A stretch of DNA of 64,000 bases from JAWWPY01 sp033854735. GTDB taxonomy: Bacteria; Actinomycetota; Actinomycetes; Streptosporangiales; Streptosporangiaceae. This document shows positions 1 through 7,792 of the stretch, piece by piece. The DNA is taken from the NCBI GenBank assembly GCA_033854735.1, contig JAWWPY010000512.1, positions 25,466-89,465 on the forward strand, in the 5' to 3' direction. The notes beneath the pieces are model-generated. The model was not told where the DNA came from. It saw only the letters and a list, made by a program, of their open reading frames with translations, and ran no database searches. The first letter of the stretch is position 1. Each line of letters starts with the position of its first letter. Both the position numbers and the translations under genes were made by a program.

Positions 1-65
1 AAGCCCGAGCGTGCTCAGCTGGCCATGTGGTAGCGGGTCGCGGGAGCCTGGCCGTCGGCGGCTGG

Positions 66-836
66 TCAGGTGCCGCTGGTGTCGATGAGGGCGCCGAGGC
101 CGTCGATGACGCGCTGCAGGCCGAAGGTGTAGGCGTGGTCGGGGTCATAGGCGCCGCCGTGGGCGGCGCCCGCGGCGGCGCCGACGCGGGCGGCGGTGGG
201 GTACTTCGTCTCGTCGAAGACCCGGGCGAGCAGGGGGGCGTTGGCGGCCCACCACTGCTCCTCGCTCATCGCGCTGTCCTGCCGGGCGGCGGCCGCCTCG
301 GCGGCCGAGCGCGCCGCGGCCTGGACGAAGCCGAGCAGGAAGGTCAGAGCCGCGTCCATTTCGATGTCGTCGAGCCCGAGGCCCTCGAACACGGAAAGTT
401 CGTGCTCGTATTTGGCCATGAGCCCGGGGCCGAGCGGGGGGCGGCTGGTGGAGACCTCGGCGATCCAGGAGTGCTGGGTGAACAGGTCCCGGTTCTGCTG
501 GGCGATGGCGGCCACGCGCTCGCGCCACGGTGTGCCGGACAGGTCGCCGCGGGGCATCTGGCGGTAGACCGTGTCGAGCATCAGGTCGAGCAGTTCGGCC
601 TTGCCGGGCACGTAGGTGTACAGCGACATCGGCACCACGCCCAGGACCTGGGCGACCGCGCGCATCGTGACGGAACCCAGGCCGTCGCTGTCCGCCAGGG
701 CGATCGCGGCCGCGGCAACCCGCTCGACGCTCAGGCCCTGGCGCGGTCCGCGCCGGGAGCCCGCGGGGCCGGGCTCGCGCCAGAGCAACTGAAGGGTGCG
801 TGCGGGGTCGCCGGCGCTGCTGTGCTCGGTGGGCAT
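66..836 (-). CDS. TetR/AcrR-family transcriptional regulator
   Basis: A 256-residue DNA-binding repressor. The N-terminal helix-turn-helix lies at about residues 35-85 and includes the typical MSLYTYVPGKAELLD stretch. It is followed by an all-helical ligand/dimerisation domain containing the STSRPPLGPGLMAKYEHEL segment seen in TetR proteins with a distinct C-terminal domain. The ATG at 836 was chosen because the HTH begins soon after it; the frame stays open far upstream but that part reads through the opposite-strand VOC gene. The gene is divergent from the VOC gene at 933, and a palindromic operator sits between them, so it probably controls itself and the VOC gene. The inducer is unknown. 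Confidence 0.88.
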   Translation of the reverse strand: MPTEHSSAGDPARTLQLLWREPGPAGSRRGPRQGLSVERVAAAAIALADSDGLGSVTMRAVAQVLGVVPMSLYTYVPGKAELLDLMLDTVYRQMPRGDLSGTPWRERVAAIAQQNRDLFTQHSWIAEVSTSRPPLGPGLMAKYEHELSVFEGLGLDDIEMDAALTFLLGFVQAAARSAAEAAAARQDSAMSEEQWWAANAPLLARVFDETKYPTAARVGAAAGAAHGGAYDPDHAYTFGLQRVIDGLGALIDTSGT

Positions 837-862
837 GGGAACATCCTCCCGCGCGCTTTTAC

Positions 863-889
863 TGTACGAAGTACATTGTACGATGTACT
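863..889. promoter_or_regulatory. Palindromic operator between the TetR gene and the VOC gene
   Basis: The stretch 870-889 (AGTACATTGTACGATGTACT) is an almost perfect inverted repeat, and a second overlapping dyad built on the same TGTAC element covers 863-875. The dyad lies 27 bases upstream of the TetR start and 43 bases upstream of the VOC start, where a TetR dimer would block both promoters. This is inferred from position and symmetry. Confidence 0.7.
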
Positions 890-932
890 CTATTGATTGC
901 CGTCCTGCTCGCCCACCCCGAGGAGCTTGCCC

Positions 933-1322
933 GTGCAGATCACCGCTTCCGCCGTATCCCTCAACGTCGCCGACGTGCCCGCCTCCGCGGCGTTCCTGAC
1001 CAGCCACTTCGGCTTCCGGCAGGAAATGGCCGCCGACGGCTTCGCCTCCCTGGCCCGCCCGGACGCCGGGATGAACGTCGTATTCCTGCGCCGCGGCCTG
1101 CCCTTGCTGCCTGACGACCAGCGCAACACCCACGCCGCCGGCCTGATCCTGGCGTTCGTCGTCGAGGACCTCGAGGGTGAACTGGCCCGCCTGCGCGAGG
1201 AGGGCGTGCCCATCACCATGCCGCTGCGCGAAGAGCCCTGGGGCGAGCGCGCGTTCCAGGTCACCGATCCCAATGGCGTCATCGTCCAGCTCCTCGACTG
1301 GAACGCGGCCGGCCGCCAGTGA
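933..1322 (+). CDS. VOC-superfamily (glyoxalase/bleomycin-resistance-like) protein
   Basis: A 129-residue single-domain vicinal oxygen chelate protein with the beta-alpha-beta-beta-beta pattern. It opens with SAVSLNVADVPASAAFLTSHFGF and ends with VTDPNGVIVQLLDW, the usual C-terminal metal-ligand strand. The substrate cannot be told from sequence; such proteins may be dioxygenases, glyoxalases or antibiotic-binding proteins. The GTG start at 933 is preceded by AGGAG at 921-925 with good spacing, which is better than the upstream TTG at 897. The divergent TetR gene and shared operator suggest an inducible defence or detoxification role. Confidence 0.85.
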   Translation: MQITASAVSLNVADVPASAAFLTSHFGFRQEMAADGFASLARPDAGMNVVFLRRGLPLLPDDQRNTHAAGLILAFVVEDLEGELARLREEGVPITMPLREEPWGERAFQVTDPNGVIVQLLDWNAAGRQ

Positions 1323-1326
1323 TTGA

Positions 1327-1350
1327 GCTGCCGGGCGGCGGCCCGGCAGC
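1327..1350 (+). terminator. Stem-loop terminator after the VOC gene
   Basis: A perfect 10-bp GC-only stem (1327-1336 pairing with 1341-1350) with a four-base loop starts five bases after the VOC stop codon. There is no T-run, which is common for terminators in high-GC actinobacteria. Confidence 0.65.
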
Positions 1351-1422
1351 CCGACCCGGACGTGTCCCAATTTGGAGCGCACGCCGACCCACCATCCCGC
1401 ACTACACACGGAGAGGCACGTT

Positions 1423-1590
1423 GTGACCGAGCGGACCACCAGGCGCTGGCGCGGCCTCAAGCACATCCGGCGGCCCAGGACCCGGCGAGGCTGGCTGATC
1501 ACCATCGCTGCCAGCGGCGCGATCCTCGCACTCAAGCTCATCCTGGGCCTCGGCGTTCTCGCCTTGCTCGTGCACCTGCTGACGCATTGA
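1423..1590 (+). CDS. Small single-pass membrane protein
   Basis: A 55-residue protein with a strongly basic N-terminus (about ten Arg/Lys in the first 25 residues) followed by one hydrophobic segment, about residues 24-52, rich in Leu, Ala, Ile and Gly. By the positive-inside rule the basic end would be cytoplasmic. The GTG at 1423 has GGAGAGG at 1410-1416 with normal spacing. No family was recognised. It stands alone between the VOC gene and a short-chain dehydrogenase. Hydrophobicity and a good ribosome site support it, but the small size leaves doubt. Confidence 0.55.
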   Translation: MTERTTRRWRGLKHIRRPRTRRGWLITIAASGAILALKLILGLGVLALLVHLLTH

Positions 1591-1778
1591 CCAAAACCCG
1601 GGCGCCCACTGGCGCCTGCCTAGCGGCGGGATGTTCTCGCACGGCGATGCCCGAGTAGGACATGGGCGCCGCGTCGATGCAGCCGGCGCAGGACTGGCCA
1701 GCGGGCTCGGCTCACGACCGCCAAGGCAGCGGGGAGACTGGCAGAATCTCAGTCTCCGGGTCGCTCGAAGGGAAACAC

Positions 1779-2531
1779 ATGGAGGCAGTCGCCGTTGTCA
1801 CCGGCGCCAGCAGCGGGATCGGCGCGGCCACCGCGCTTCGGCTGGCCGCCGCCGGCTACCACGTAGTGCTGGCGGCCAGGCGCGCTGACCGCGTCGATGA
1901 CCTGGCCGCGCGGATCCGCGCCGACGGGGGCCGGGCGGACGCCCGGACCCTGGACGTCACTGACCGGGCCGCGGTCGACGCGTTCGCGAACTCACTGGAC
2001 CGCTGTGACGTCCTGGTCAACAACGCGGGGGGCGCCTTCGGCGGCGAAACCGTGGCCGAGTCCGACCCAGCGGACTGGCGGGCCATGTTCGAGGTCAATG
2101 TGATGGGCACGCTGCACGTCACCCAGGCGCTGCTGCCCAAGCTCATCGCGAGCGGTGATGGCACCATCGTGGTGATGGGCTCCACCGCGGGCCTGATCGC
2201 CTACGAGGGCGGTGGCGGCTACGTCGCCGCCAAGCACGGTGAGCACGCGATCGCCGCGACGCTGCGGCTGGAGCTGTGCGGCGAGCCGGTCCGGGTCATC
2301 GAGATCGCGCCCGGCATGGTCCGCACGGACGAGTTCGCGGTCAAGCGTTTCCGCGGAAACGCCGAGCAGGCCGCCGCCGTGTACCGGGGGGTGGCCGAAC
2401 CGCTCACCGCGGACGACGTGGCCGACACGGTCAGCTGGGCGGTCACCCGCCCACCGCACGTCAACGTGGACCTGCTGGTGCTCCGCCCGCGGGCCCAGGC
2501 GGCGCAGCACAAGGTGTGCCGCGACCCCTGA
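1779..2531 (+). CDS. Short-chain dehydrogenase/reductase (SDR)
   Basis: A 250-residue classical SDR, a cytoplasmic NAD(P)H-dependent oxidoreductase. The cofactor motif TGASSGIG is at residues 8-15, NNAG at 81-84, and the catalytic Ser135, Tyr148 and Lys152 (YVAAK) are all present. The sequence resembles the YdfG / NADP-dependent 3-hydroxy acid dehydrogenase type, but the substrate is not certain. The ATG at 1779 follows GAAGGGAAACAC. It converges on the HAD gene on the other strand, with 33 bases between their ends. Confidence 0.9.
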   Translation: MEAVAVVTGASSGIGAATALRLAAAGYHVVLAARRADRVDDLAARIRADGGRADARTLDVTDRAAVDAFANSLDRCDVLVNNAGGAFGGETVAESDPADWRAMFEVNVMGTLHVTQALLPKLIASGDGTIVVMGSTAGLIAYEGGGGYVAAKHGEHAIAATLRLELCGEPVRVIEIAPGMVRTDEFAVKRFRGNAEQAAAVYRGVAEPLTADDVADTVSWAVTRPPHVNVDLLVLRPRAQAAQHKVCRDP

Positions 2532-2564
2532 CCACGAACCAGCCCAGCCGGTCACGGCGCCCGG

Positions 2565-3236
2565 TCACGGGGACAGCGGCCAGCTCACCGCGGTGAGGTC
2601 GGCGACCACCCGGTCCGCCGCGGACAGGTCACCTGGCTCGTGCGTCGTGGCCACCGCCACGCAGTACATTCCGGCCGCCTTCACCGCCGCCACCCCGGCC
2701 GGGGCATCCTCGAAGCCCACGCACGCGGCGGCCTCGACGCCGAGGGACCGGCAGGCCCGGGCGTAACCCTCCGGATCGGGCTTGCCGACCTCGACGTCCC
2801 CGGCCGTCACCACCACCGCGAACGCGGCGCGCAAGCCGAGCAAGGTGAGGGTCCGTTCGGCATAACGGCGCCCCGCCGAGGTGACCAGGCCCAGCGGCAG
2901 GCCGTGCGCACGGAGGTCACGGACCAGCTCGACGGCGCCGGGCATCGGCGCCAGCGGCGGCAGCCCCCGATCATGGAACTGGGCGGAAGCCTCGGCCATC
3001 AGCACGGCCGGGTCGTGGCCGGGCACGCCCTCGGCCAGCAGGCCCAGGACATCCGCGCCCCGCCGTCCCACGAACGAGCGGATCAGCGCGTCGTCCGACG
3101 CCACCCCGCGCGCTGCGAAAACCCGGCGCCAGGCGGCGTCGCTTCGTGACTCGCTGTCCACCAGCGTGCCGTCGAGGTCGAACACGACCGCGCGGAAGGG
3201 CCCCGCTGCCGCACCCGCTGTCATATCTGCGCGCAT
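2565..3236 (-). CDS. HAD-family sugar-phosphatase-like hydrolase
   Basis: A 223-residue haloacid-dehalogenase superfamily enzyme of the beta-phosphoglucomutase / 2-deoxyglucose-6-phosphatase type. Motif I is VVFDLDGTLVDSE with Asp20 and Asp22; motif II is VTSAG; the lysine motif is VGKPDPEGY; and motif IV is GFEDAPAGV. The large cap insertion between motifs I and II fits subclass IA. It is the last gene of a three-gene operon: its ATG overlaps the SIS gene stop by one base (TGATG), which indicates translational coupling. The context suggests dephosphorylation of an amino-sugar phosphate or a related metabolite. Confidence 0.88.
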   Translation of the reverse strand: MRADMTAGAAAGPFRAVVFDLDGTLVDSESRSDAAWRRVFAARGVASDDALIRSFVGRRGADVLGLLAEGVPGHDPAVLMAEASAQFHDRGLPPLAPMPGAVELVRDLRAHGLPLGLVTSAGRRYAERTLTLLGLRAAFAVVVTAGDVEVGKPDPEGYARACRSLGVEAAACVGFEDAPAGVAAVKAAGMYCVAVATTHEPGDLSAADRVVADLTAVSWPLSP

Positions 3237-4282
3237 CAGGCCGTCTGGGTGACCTTGCTCAGCCCGCGTGGACTGTCCGGGTCGATGCCCCGGCGGCGCG
3301 CCAGGGCCTCAGTGAGCAACTGGCCCGGCACGATCAGGCCGAGTGGGGCCAGCCACTCCGGCAGTCGCGGCCCGGCCAGCACGCGGCTGCTGGCCTCGGC
3401 CAGGCCCGGGCCGCCGCCGATCCCGTACGCCTGCGCCCCGGCCGCCCTGACCCGCCGGGCCAGGTCGACGGTGCCCGCCAGCACCGGGCCGGAGTCCGCA
3501 GCCACGATGATCGCCGGGGTCTGCGCGTCCACCACCGCCATCGGCCCGTGCAGCAGATCGGCGTACGACAGCCCCATCGCGTGCAGATAGCACGCCTCCT
3601 TGAGCTTGAGCGCGAGTTCCAGCGCCGCCGAATAGGCGAGCCCGCGCCCGGAGACCACCACACCGGCCGCCCCGGCCAGCTCCGCCACGATCGGCTCCAC
3701 ATCCACGCCCTCGGCCAGCATCCGGTCGATCTCGTCGGGGACCCCTCGCAGCTCACCGGCATCCAGGTCCGCGCCCAGGCCGATCGCCATCACCGCCAGC
3801 GCGGCGAGTTGGGTGGTGAAGGTCTTGGTCGCGGGAACAGCCCGTTCCGGGCCGGCCTCGGTGACGAAGGCCACCTCGGCCGCGGCGGCGAGCGGCGACC
3901 CCGCGCCGTTGGTGATGGCCAGTGTCCTGGCGCCGCACTCGGCCGCCCAGGCCAGGGTGTCCACGATCTCCTCGGTCCGCCCGGACTGGGAGAGGGCCAC
4001 GGCCAGGACGCCGGACAGGTCGAGCCGCCGGCGGTAGCAGGTGGCGATCGACGGCGAGGCCAGCGTGGCCAGCATTCCCGCGTGCGCCTGCACCAGGTAA
4101 CTGCCGTAAACCGCGGCGTTGTCCGAGGTCCCGCGGGCAATCAGGAGCACCTGGCGCAGGCCGGCGGCGAGCCGCCCGATTTCACCGCTGCGCGGGAGCA
4201 GCGCGTCCAGGGTGGCCCGCAGCGCCACGGGCTGCTCGGAGATCTCGGCCCTCATCGCGGTGCTGCCCGGTGGAAGATTCAC
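3236..4282 (-). CDS. SIS-domain sugar isomerase / glucosamine-6-phosphate deaminase-like protein
   Basis: A 348-residue protein with two SIS (sugar isomerase) domains, at roughly residues 30-170 and 195-330. It resembles the C-terminal isomerase half of GlmS without the glutaminase domain. Typical stretches are LLIARGTSDNAAVYGSY, LSQSGRTEEIVDTL and LKEACYLHAMGLSYADLLHGP. Proteins of this kind act as glucosamine-6-phosphate or galactosamine-6-phosphate deaminase/isomerases, and the upstream nagA fits that. It starts with a GTG whose GTGA overlaps the nagA stop by four bases. A longer N-terminus was kept because of this overlap; a downstream ATG (MRAEISEQ) is an alternative. Confidence 0.88.
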   Translation of the reverse strand: MNLPPGSTAMRAEISEQPVALRATLDALLPRSGEIGRLAAGLRQVLLIARGTSDNAAVYGSYLVQAHAGMLATLASPSIATCYRRRLDLSGVLAVALSQSGRTEEIVDTLAWAAECGARTLAITNGAGSPLAAAAEVAFVTEAGPERAVPATKTFTTQLAALAVMAIGLGADLDAGELRGVPDEIDRMLAEGVDVEPIVAELAGAAGVVVSGRGLAYSAALELALKLKEACYLHAMGLSYADLLHGPMAVVDAQTPAIIVAADSGPVLAGTVDLARRVRAAGAQAYGIGGGPGLAEASSRVLAGPRLPEWLAPLGLIVPGQLLTEALARRRGIDPDSPRGLSKVTQTA

Positions 4283-5454
4283 GGATACACCCTCTCACCA
4301 TCGATCCAGGTCCCCTGCGTGCGCAGGCCGTCGTCGAGCCACGCCATGTCGGCGGCGGCGCCCGGGGCCAGGCGGCCCAGGTCGGGCCGGCCGATCAGGT
4401 CGGCGGGGACGCGGGTCGCCGCGGCCACGGCCACGGCCAGGCTCACCCCCACCGACACCGTGTTGGCCACCGCCCGGTCCATCCGCAGCGCGGAGCCAGC
4501 CAGCCCCCCGTCAGGCCGGCGCGGTGGCACGCCCTCCCCCGGCGGCAGTTCGATCGGCTCGCCGCCCAGCAGGTACTGGCCGGCGGGCATGCCAGCACAC
4601 GCCGATGCGTCGGTGACCAGGCAGATCCGGCCCGGCGCGGCCGCGAAGGCGATCATGCACGCCTCGCGGCAGGCATGGTGCAGATCGGCGATGAGCCCGC
4701 TGGTCAGGCGATGGTCGGTGAGCGCCCGCCCGGTCACGCCGGGCTCATAGGAACCGAGCGGGCGCTGGCCGTTGAACACGTGGGTGACCATGCGCGCGCC
4801 CGCGGCGGCCGCCCGCGCCACCTGCTCGCCGGTGGCATCGCTGTGCCCGACACTGACCACGACCCCCGCTCCGGTCAGCCGCTCGATGGCCGCCAGGCCG
4901 CCCTCCGCCTCCGGGGCCAGGGTGACCAGCCTGAGCACGCCCGCCCCCGCTGCCAGCAACTCCCCGACCGCCGCCGGCGCCGCCGGGACGATCCAGTCGG
5001 CGTTGTGCGCGCCCCGGCGGGCCGCCGAGATGAACGGTCCCTCCACGTGCACGCCGAGCACCCGTGCCGCGCCGCGAGGCATCCCCGCAACGATCGATGC
5101 AACGCAACGAAGCTCCGCCGCCAGCTCAGCGAGCGGAGCCGTGATGAAGGTCGGCAGGAATGCCGTGGTCCCCGTTTCCGGCAGGCGGCCCCCGACGAGT
5201 GCCCAGCCGTCCGGGTCGGCCTCGCTCATCTCGACCCCGTAGTACCCGTTGACCTGCAGATCCACGAAACCGGGCAGGAGCACACCGGTGGCCAGCTCGA
5301 CATCGGGCCGACCCGGCGGCGGCCCGGCGCCGACCGCACTGATCCGGCCGGCGGTGACCGCCACGTACCCGGGGTCCAGGACACCGGTTCCGGCTGCGGC
5401 CGGGATCACCCGGGGCGCACTGATCAGCAGGTCGGCCACGCGAGAGGCCCCCAT
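4279..5454 (-). CDS. nagA: N-acetylglucosamine-6-phosphate deacetylase
   Basis: A 391-residue amidohydrolase-fold enzyme that removes acetate from N-acetylglucosamine-6-phosphate in cytoplasmic amino-sugar catabolism. Visible hallmarks are VDLQVNGYYG, HVEGPF with the metal-binding Glu, SVGHSDAT, THVFN, and LVTDAS with the catalytic Asp. Length is normal for the family. It is the first gene of a tightly overlapping operon (nagA, SIS isomerase, HAD phosphatase) that would take GlcNAc-6-P toward fructose-6-P. No transporter, kinase or GntR regulator is next to it, so those would be elsewhere. Confidence 0.93.
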   Translation of the reverse strand: MGASRVADLLISAPRVIPAAAGTGVLDPGYVAVTAGRISAVGAGPPPGRPDVELATGVLLPGFVDLQVNGYYGVEMSEADPDGWALVGGRLPETGTTAFLPTFITAPLAELAAELRCVASIVAGMPRGAARVLGVHVEGPFISAARRGAHNADWIVPAAPAAVGELLAAGAGVLRLVTLAPEAEGGLAAIERLTGAGVVVSVGHSDATGEQVARAAAAGARMVTHVFNGQRPLGSYEPGVTGRALTDHRLTSGLIADLHHACREACMIAFAAAPGRICLVTDASACAGMPAGQYLLGGEPIELPPGEGVPPRRPDGGLAGSALRMDRAVANTVSVGVSLAVAVAAATRVPADLIGRPDLGRLAPGAAADMAWLDDGLRTQGTWIDGERVYP

Positions 5455-5464
5455 CGCCCGTGGT

Positions 5465-5578
5465 AGTCAGGGATTGATGTCGTAGTCAGGAATTGACCTC
5501 GTGGTCAGAGGCTGATGTTGTGGTCAGAGGCTGATGTTGTGGTCAGAGGCTGATGCCGTGGTCAGATGTTGATGTGAG
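5465..5578. repeat. 19-bp tandem repeat array (six copies)
   Basis: The core GGTCAG (AGTCAG in the first two copies) recurs every 19 bases at 5465, 5484, 5503, 5522, 5541 and 5560, with a GCTGATGTTGT-like remainder. The array fills the nagA-aldo/keto reductase gap and runs into the last codons and stop of the reductase gene. A 19-bp period cannot be translated without frame shifts, and this array is essentially non-coding. Confidence 0.9.
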
Positions 5579-6542
5579 GCATGAAGTCGGCGGGATAGCG
5601 CTCGCCGACCGCGGCGCCGCGCGGCGCGGCGGCGTCGATCTCCGCCAGGTCACCGTCGGTCAGCCCGACCCCGGCCGCGGCCACGTTCTGCTCCAGGTAG
5701 GAACGCCGTTTGGTGCCTGGGATGGCCACGATGTCCGTGCCCTGGGCCAGCACCCAGGCCAGCGCCAGCTGGGCCGGGGTGATCCCCTTGGCCGCGGCGA
5801 GTTCGGAGACCTTGGCCGCCAGGGCGAGATTGGCGGCCAGATTGTCGCCCTGGAAGCGGGGGGCCCGGCTGCGGAAGTCGCCCTCACCGAAGTCATCCGG
5901 GCCGGTGAGCGAGCCGGTGAGCAGCCCCCGGCCGAGCGGGCTGTAGGCGACCAGGCCGATGCCGAGTTCCCGCAGGACGCCGAGCAGTTCGTCCTCGGGA
6001 TCCCGGCTGAAGATCGAATACTCGTACTGCCCGGCGGCGATCGGGTGCACCGCGTGCGCCCGCCGCACGGTGGCCGGGGCGGCCTCCGAGATGCCGAGGA
6101 AGCGCACCTTGCCCGCGGCGACGAGCTCGCCCATCGCGCCCCAGGTCTCCTCGACGGGCACGTCGCGGTCCACCCGGTGCTGGTAGTACAGGTCGATGTG
6201 CTCGACGCCCAGCCGGTCCAGCGACGCGTCGCAGGCCGCGCGGACGTACTCCGGGCGGCCGTTGACCGTCCGGCTGCCGTCCGGCCTCCGCTCGTTCCCG
6301 AACTTGGTGGCCAGCACCACCTCGTCCCTGCGGCCCTTGATGGCCCCGCCGACCAGCCGCTCGTTAGTGAAGGGGCCGTACGCGTCGGCCGTGTCGAGGA
6401 GGGTCACGCCCAGGTCGAGGGCGCGGTGGATGGTGGCCACCGACTCCTCGTCATCCCCCGCGCCGTAGGACTGGCTCATGCCCATGCAGCCCAGGCCCAG
6501 TTCGGTCACGTTCATGCCCTGGCCCAGCGTGCGCTCTTCCAT
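5562..6542 (-). CDS. Aldo/keto reductase
   Basis: A 326-residue NADPH-dependent TIM-barrel reductase of the AKR13/YajO-like type that acts on aldehydes or ketones. The catalytic Asp and Tyr are in LLDTADAYGPFTNERL, Lys in VLATKFG, and His in YYQHRVDRDVPVEETWGAM. The cofactor-binding segment is IPGTKRRSYLEQN. The ATG at 6542 has a GAGAGG ribosome site. Its stop lies inside the 19-bp array, so the C-terminal residues are close to repeat-derived sequence. Just upstream of the start is a 21-bp array. The natural substrate is unknown. Confidence 0.92.
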   Translation of the reverse strand: MEERTLGQGMNVTELGLGCMGMSQSYGAGDDEESVATIHRALDLGVTLLDTADAYGPFTNERLVGGAIKGRRDEVVLATKFGNERRPDGSRTVNGRPEYVRAACDASLDRLGVEHIDLYYQHRVDRDVPVEETWGAMGELVAAGKVRFLGISEAAPATVRRAHAVHPIAAGQYEYSIFSRDPEDELLGVLRELGIGLVAYSPLGRGLLTGSLTGPDDFGEGDFRSRAPRFQGDNLAANLALAAKVSELAAAKGITPAQLALAWVLAQGTDIVAIPGTKRRSYLEQNVAAAGVGLTDGDLAEIDAAAPRGAAVGERYPADFMPHINI

Positions 6543-6579
6543 CAGCTGCCTCTCGTGGTGAACCGTGCGGGGCCCGTGG

Positions 6580-6642
6580 CGGGCCCGTGGGATCTCGTGG
6601 CGGGCCCGTGGGACCTCGTGGCGGGCCCGTGGGACCTCGTGG
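6580..6642. repeat. 21-bp tandem repeat upstream of the aldo/keto reductase
   Basis: Three near-identical 21-bp units (6580-6600, 6601-6621, 6622-6642) of the form CGGGCCCGTGGGACCTCGTGG, with partial copies on both sides. They occupy the leader between Ku and the reductase start, so a promoter or long 5' UTR for the reductase must contend with this array. Confidence 0.9.
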
Positions 6643-6687
6643 TGACCCGTGGGACAGAATACTGGCTGGTATCCGTTGCGGAAATTA

Positions 6688-7539
6688 TCAGGCACTGGCC
6701 TGGCGCTCGGGCCGGCGTTTGCGGCCGCCGTGGGCCGGGTCGCCGGTCTCCTCGGCCTGCTGAGCCTGGCCTTCGCGCGCCGCCGCCAGACTCGCCTCGA
6801 GCACGTCGGCCAGGCTGCCGGAGCCCGGGCCGCCGGCCGGCTCCTGCGGCCGGATGACGTCGCGGCCCTGAATCTTGGCCGCCACCAGTTCCTCCAGTGC
6901 CTCGCGGTAGCCATCCCGGTATTGCGACGGGTCGAAGTCCACCGTCATCGAGCTGATCAGGGAGGCGGCCATCTTCATCTCCTGCGGGTGCACCTCGATA
7001 TCCCCGCCCAGGAACGGGAAGGCCGGCTCGCGGACCTCATCGGGCCACAGCAAGGTCTCCAGCACCAGGACCCCAGCCCTGACCCGCAGGGTCGCCAGTG
7101 ACTCCCGCTGGCGGAGCGCGATCTTGGCCAGCGCCACCTTGCCTGACCCCTCCAGCGCGTCCCGCAGCAGGACGTACGCCCGGGCCCCGGTGGGTTCGGG
7201 TTCGAGGTAGTAGCTCCGCGCGCAGAGGATGGGATCCAGCTGATCGGCGGGGGCGAAGTTGAGCACCTCGATGCTGTGGGTGGTCGGCAACGGCAGGTCG
7301 GCCAGGTCGTCGTCGGTGACCAGCACTACCTCGCCGTGAGGTAATTCATAGCCTTTGACGACCTCCTCGAAGGGGACCTCCGCGCCGTCCACGGAGCAGA
7401 TCCGGCGGAAGCTGATCCGCCCACCGTCTGTCTTATGTACCTGACGGAACGCCACGTCGCGCTGCTCCGTCGCAGCGTAAAGCTTTACCGGAATCTTCAC
7501 CAGGCCGAACGAGATCGCGCCGTTCCACATGCTCTGCAT
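6688..7539 (-). CDS. ku: Ku DNA end-binding protein of bacterial NHEJ
   Basis: A 283-residue bacterial Ku homologue that forms a homodimeric ring on DNA double-strand ends and recruits ligase D for non-homologous end joining. It starts with the family hallmark MWNGAISFGLVKIPVKLY. The core beta-barrel domain runs to about residue 245 and contains the arm segment SYYLEP. The tail from about residue 255 is variable and ends in a basic patch (GGRKRRPER) that is likely to contact DNA. No ligD is within the window. The gene is divergent from the flavin oxidoreductase gene. Confidence 0.95.
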   Translation of the reverse strand: MQSMWNGAISFGLVKIPVKLYAATEQRDVAFRQVHKTDGGRISFRRICSVDGAEVPFEEVVKGYELPHGEVVLVTDDDLADLPLPTTHSIEVLNFAPADQLDPILCARSYYLEPEPTGARAYVLLRDALEGSGKVALAKIALRQRESLATLRVRAGVLVLETLLWPDEVREPAFPFLGGDIEVHPQEMKMAASLISSMTVDFDPSQYRDGYREALEELVAAKIQGRDVIRPQEPAGGPGSGSLADVLEASLAAAREGQAQQAEETGDPAHGGRKRRPERQASA

Positions 7540-7792
7540 GGTGAGTCGATACCCGCTTTGCCTGCGTTCATTGCGTTCCCGGCCGCGCCGCGCCGTCCTA
7601 CCGGGCCAAGGAGGCCCTCCCCGCTTCCAGGTCCCGGGCTCGCCGGCCGCGAACTTCCGGCCGGTAAGCGAACATGTGAGTTGTCACGCCTCAGATAGGC
7701 GGAATGTGTCTATAGCTGATGCACGTGCACGGGAGCGTGGCTGTCATGATGAACTCACCGCGTTCGCCCGGCGGGGCGGGGAGGATCATGAC

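Noticed and set aside
27..896. A long open frame opposite the first TetR gene
   Set aside because: The minus strand carries a recognisable TetR domain with operator and start; the plus frame is a high-GC shadow with no family resemblance.
1593..1620. Possible terminator after the small membrane protein
   Set aside because: The GGGCGCC/GGCGCCT stem is only six to seven pairs and not clearly above background for such GC-rich DNA.
3146..5466. Long plus-strand open frames opposite the amino-sugar operon
   Set aside because: They are rich in Arg, Gly and Pro and oppose three clearly recognised enzymes.
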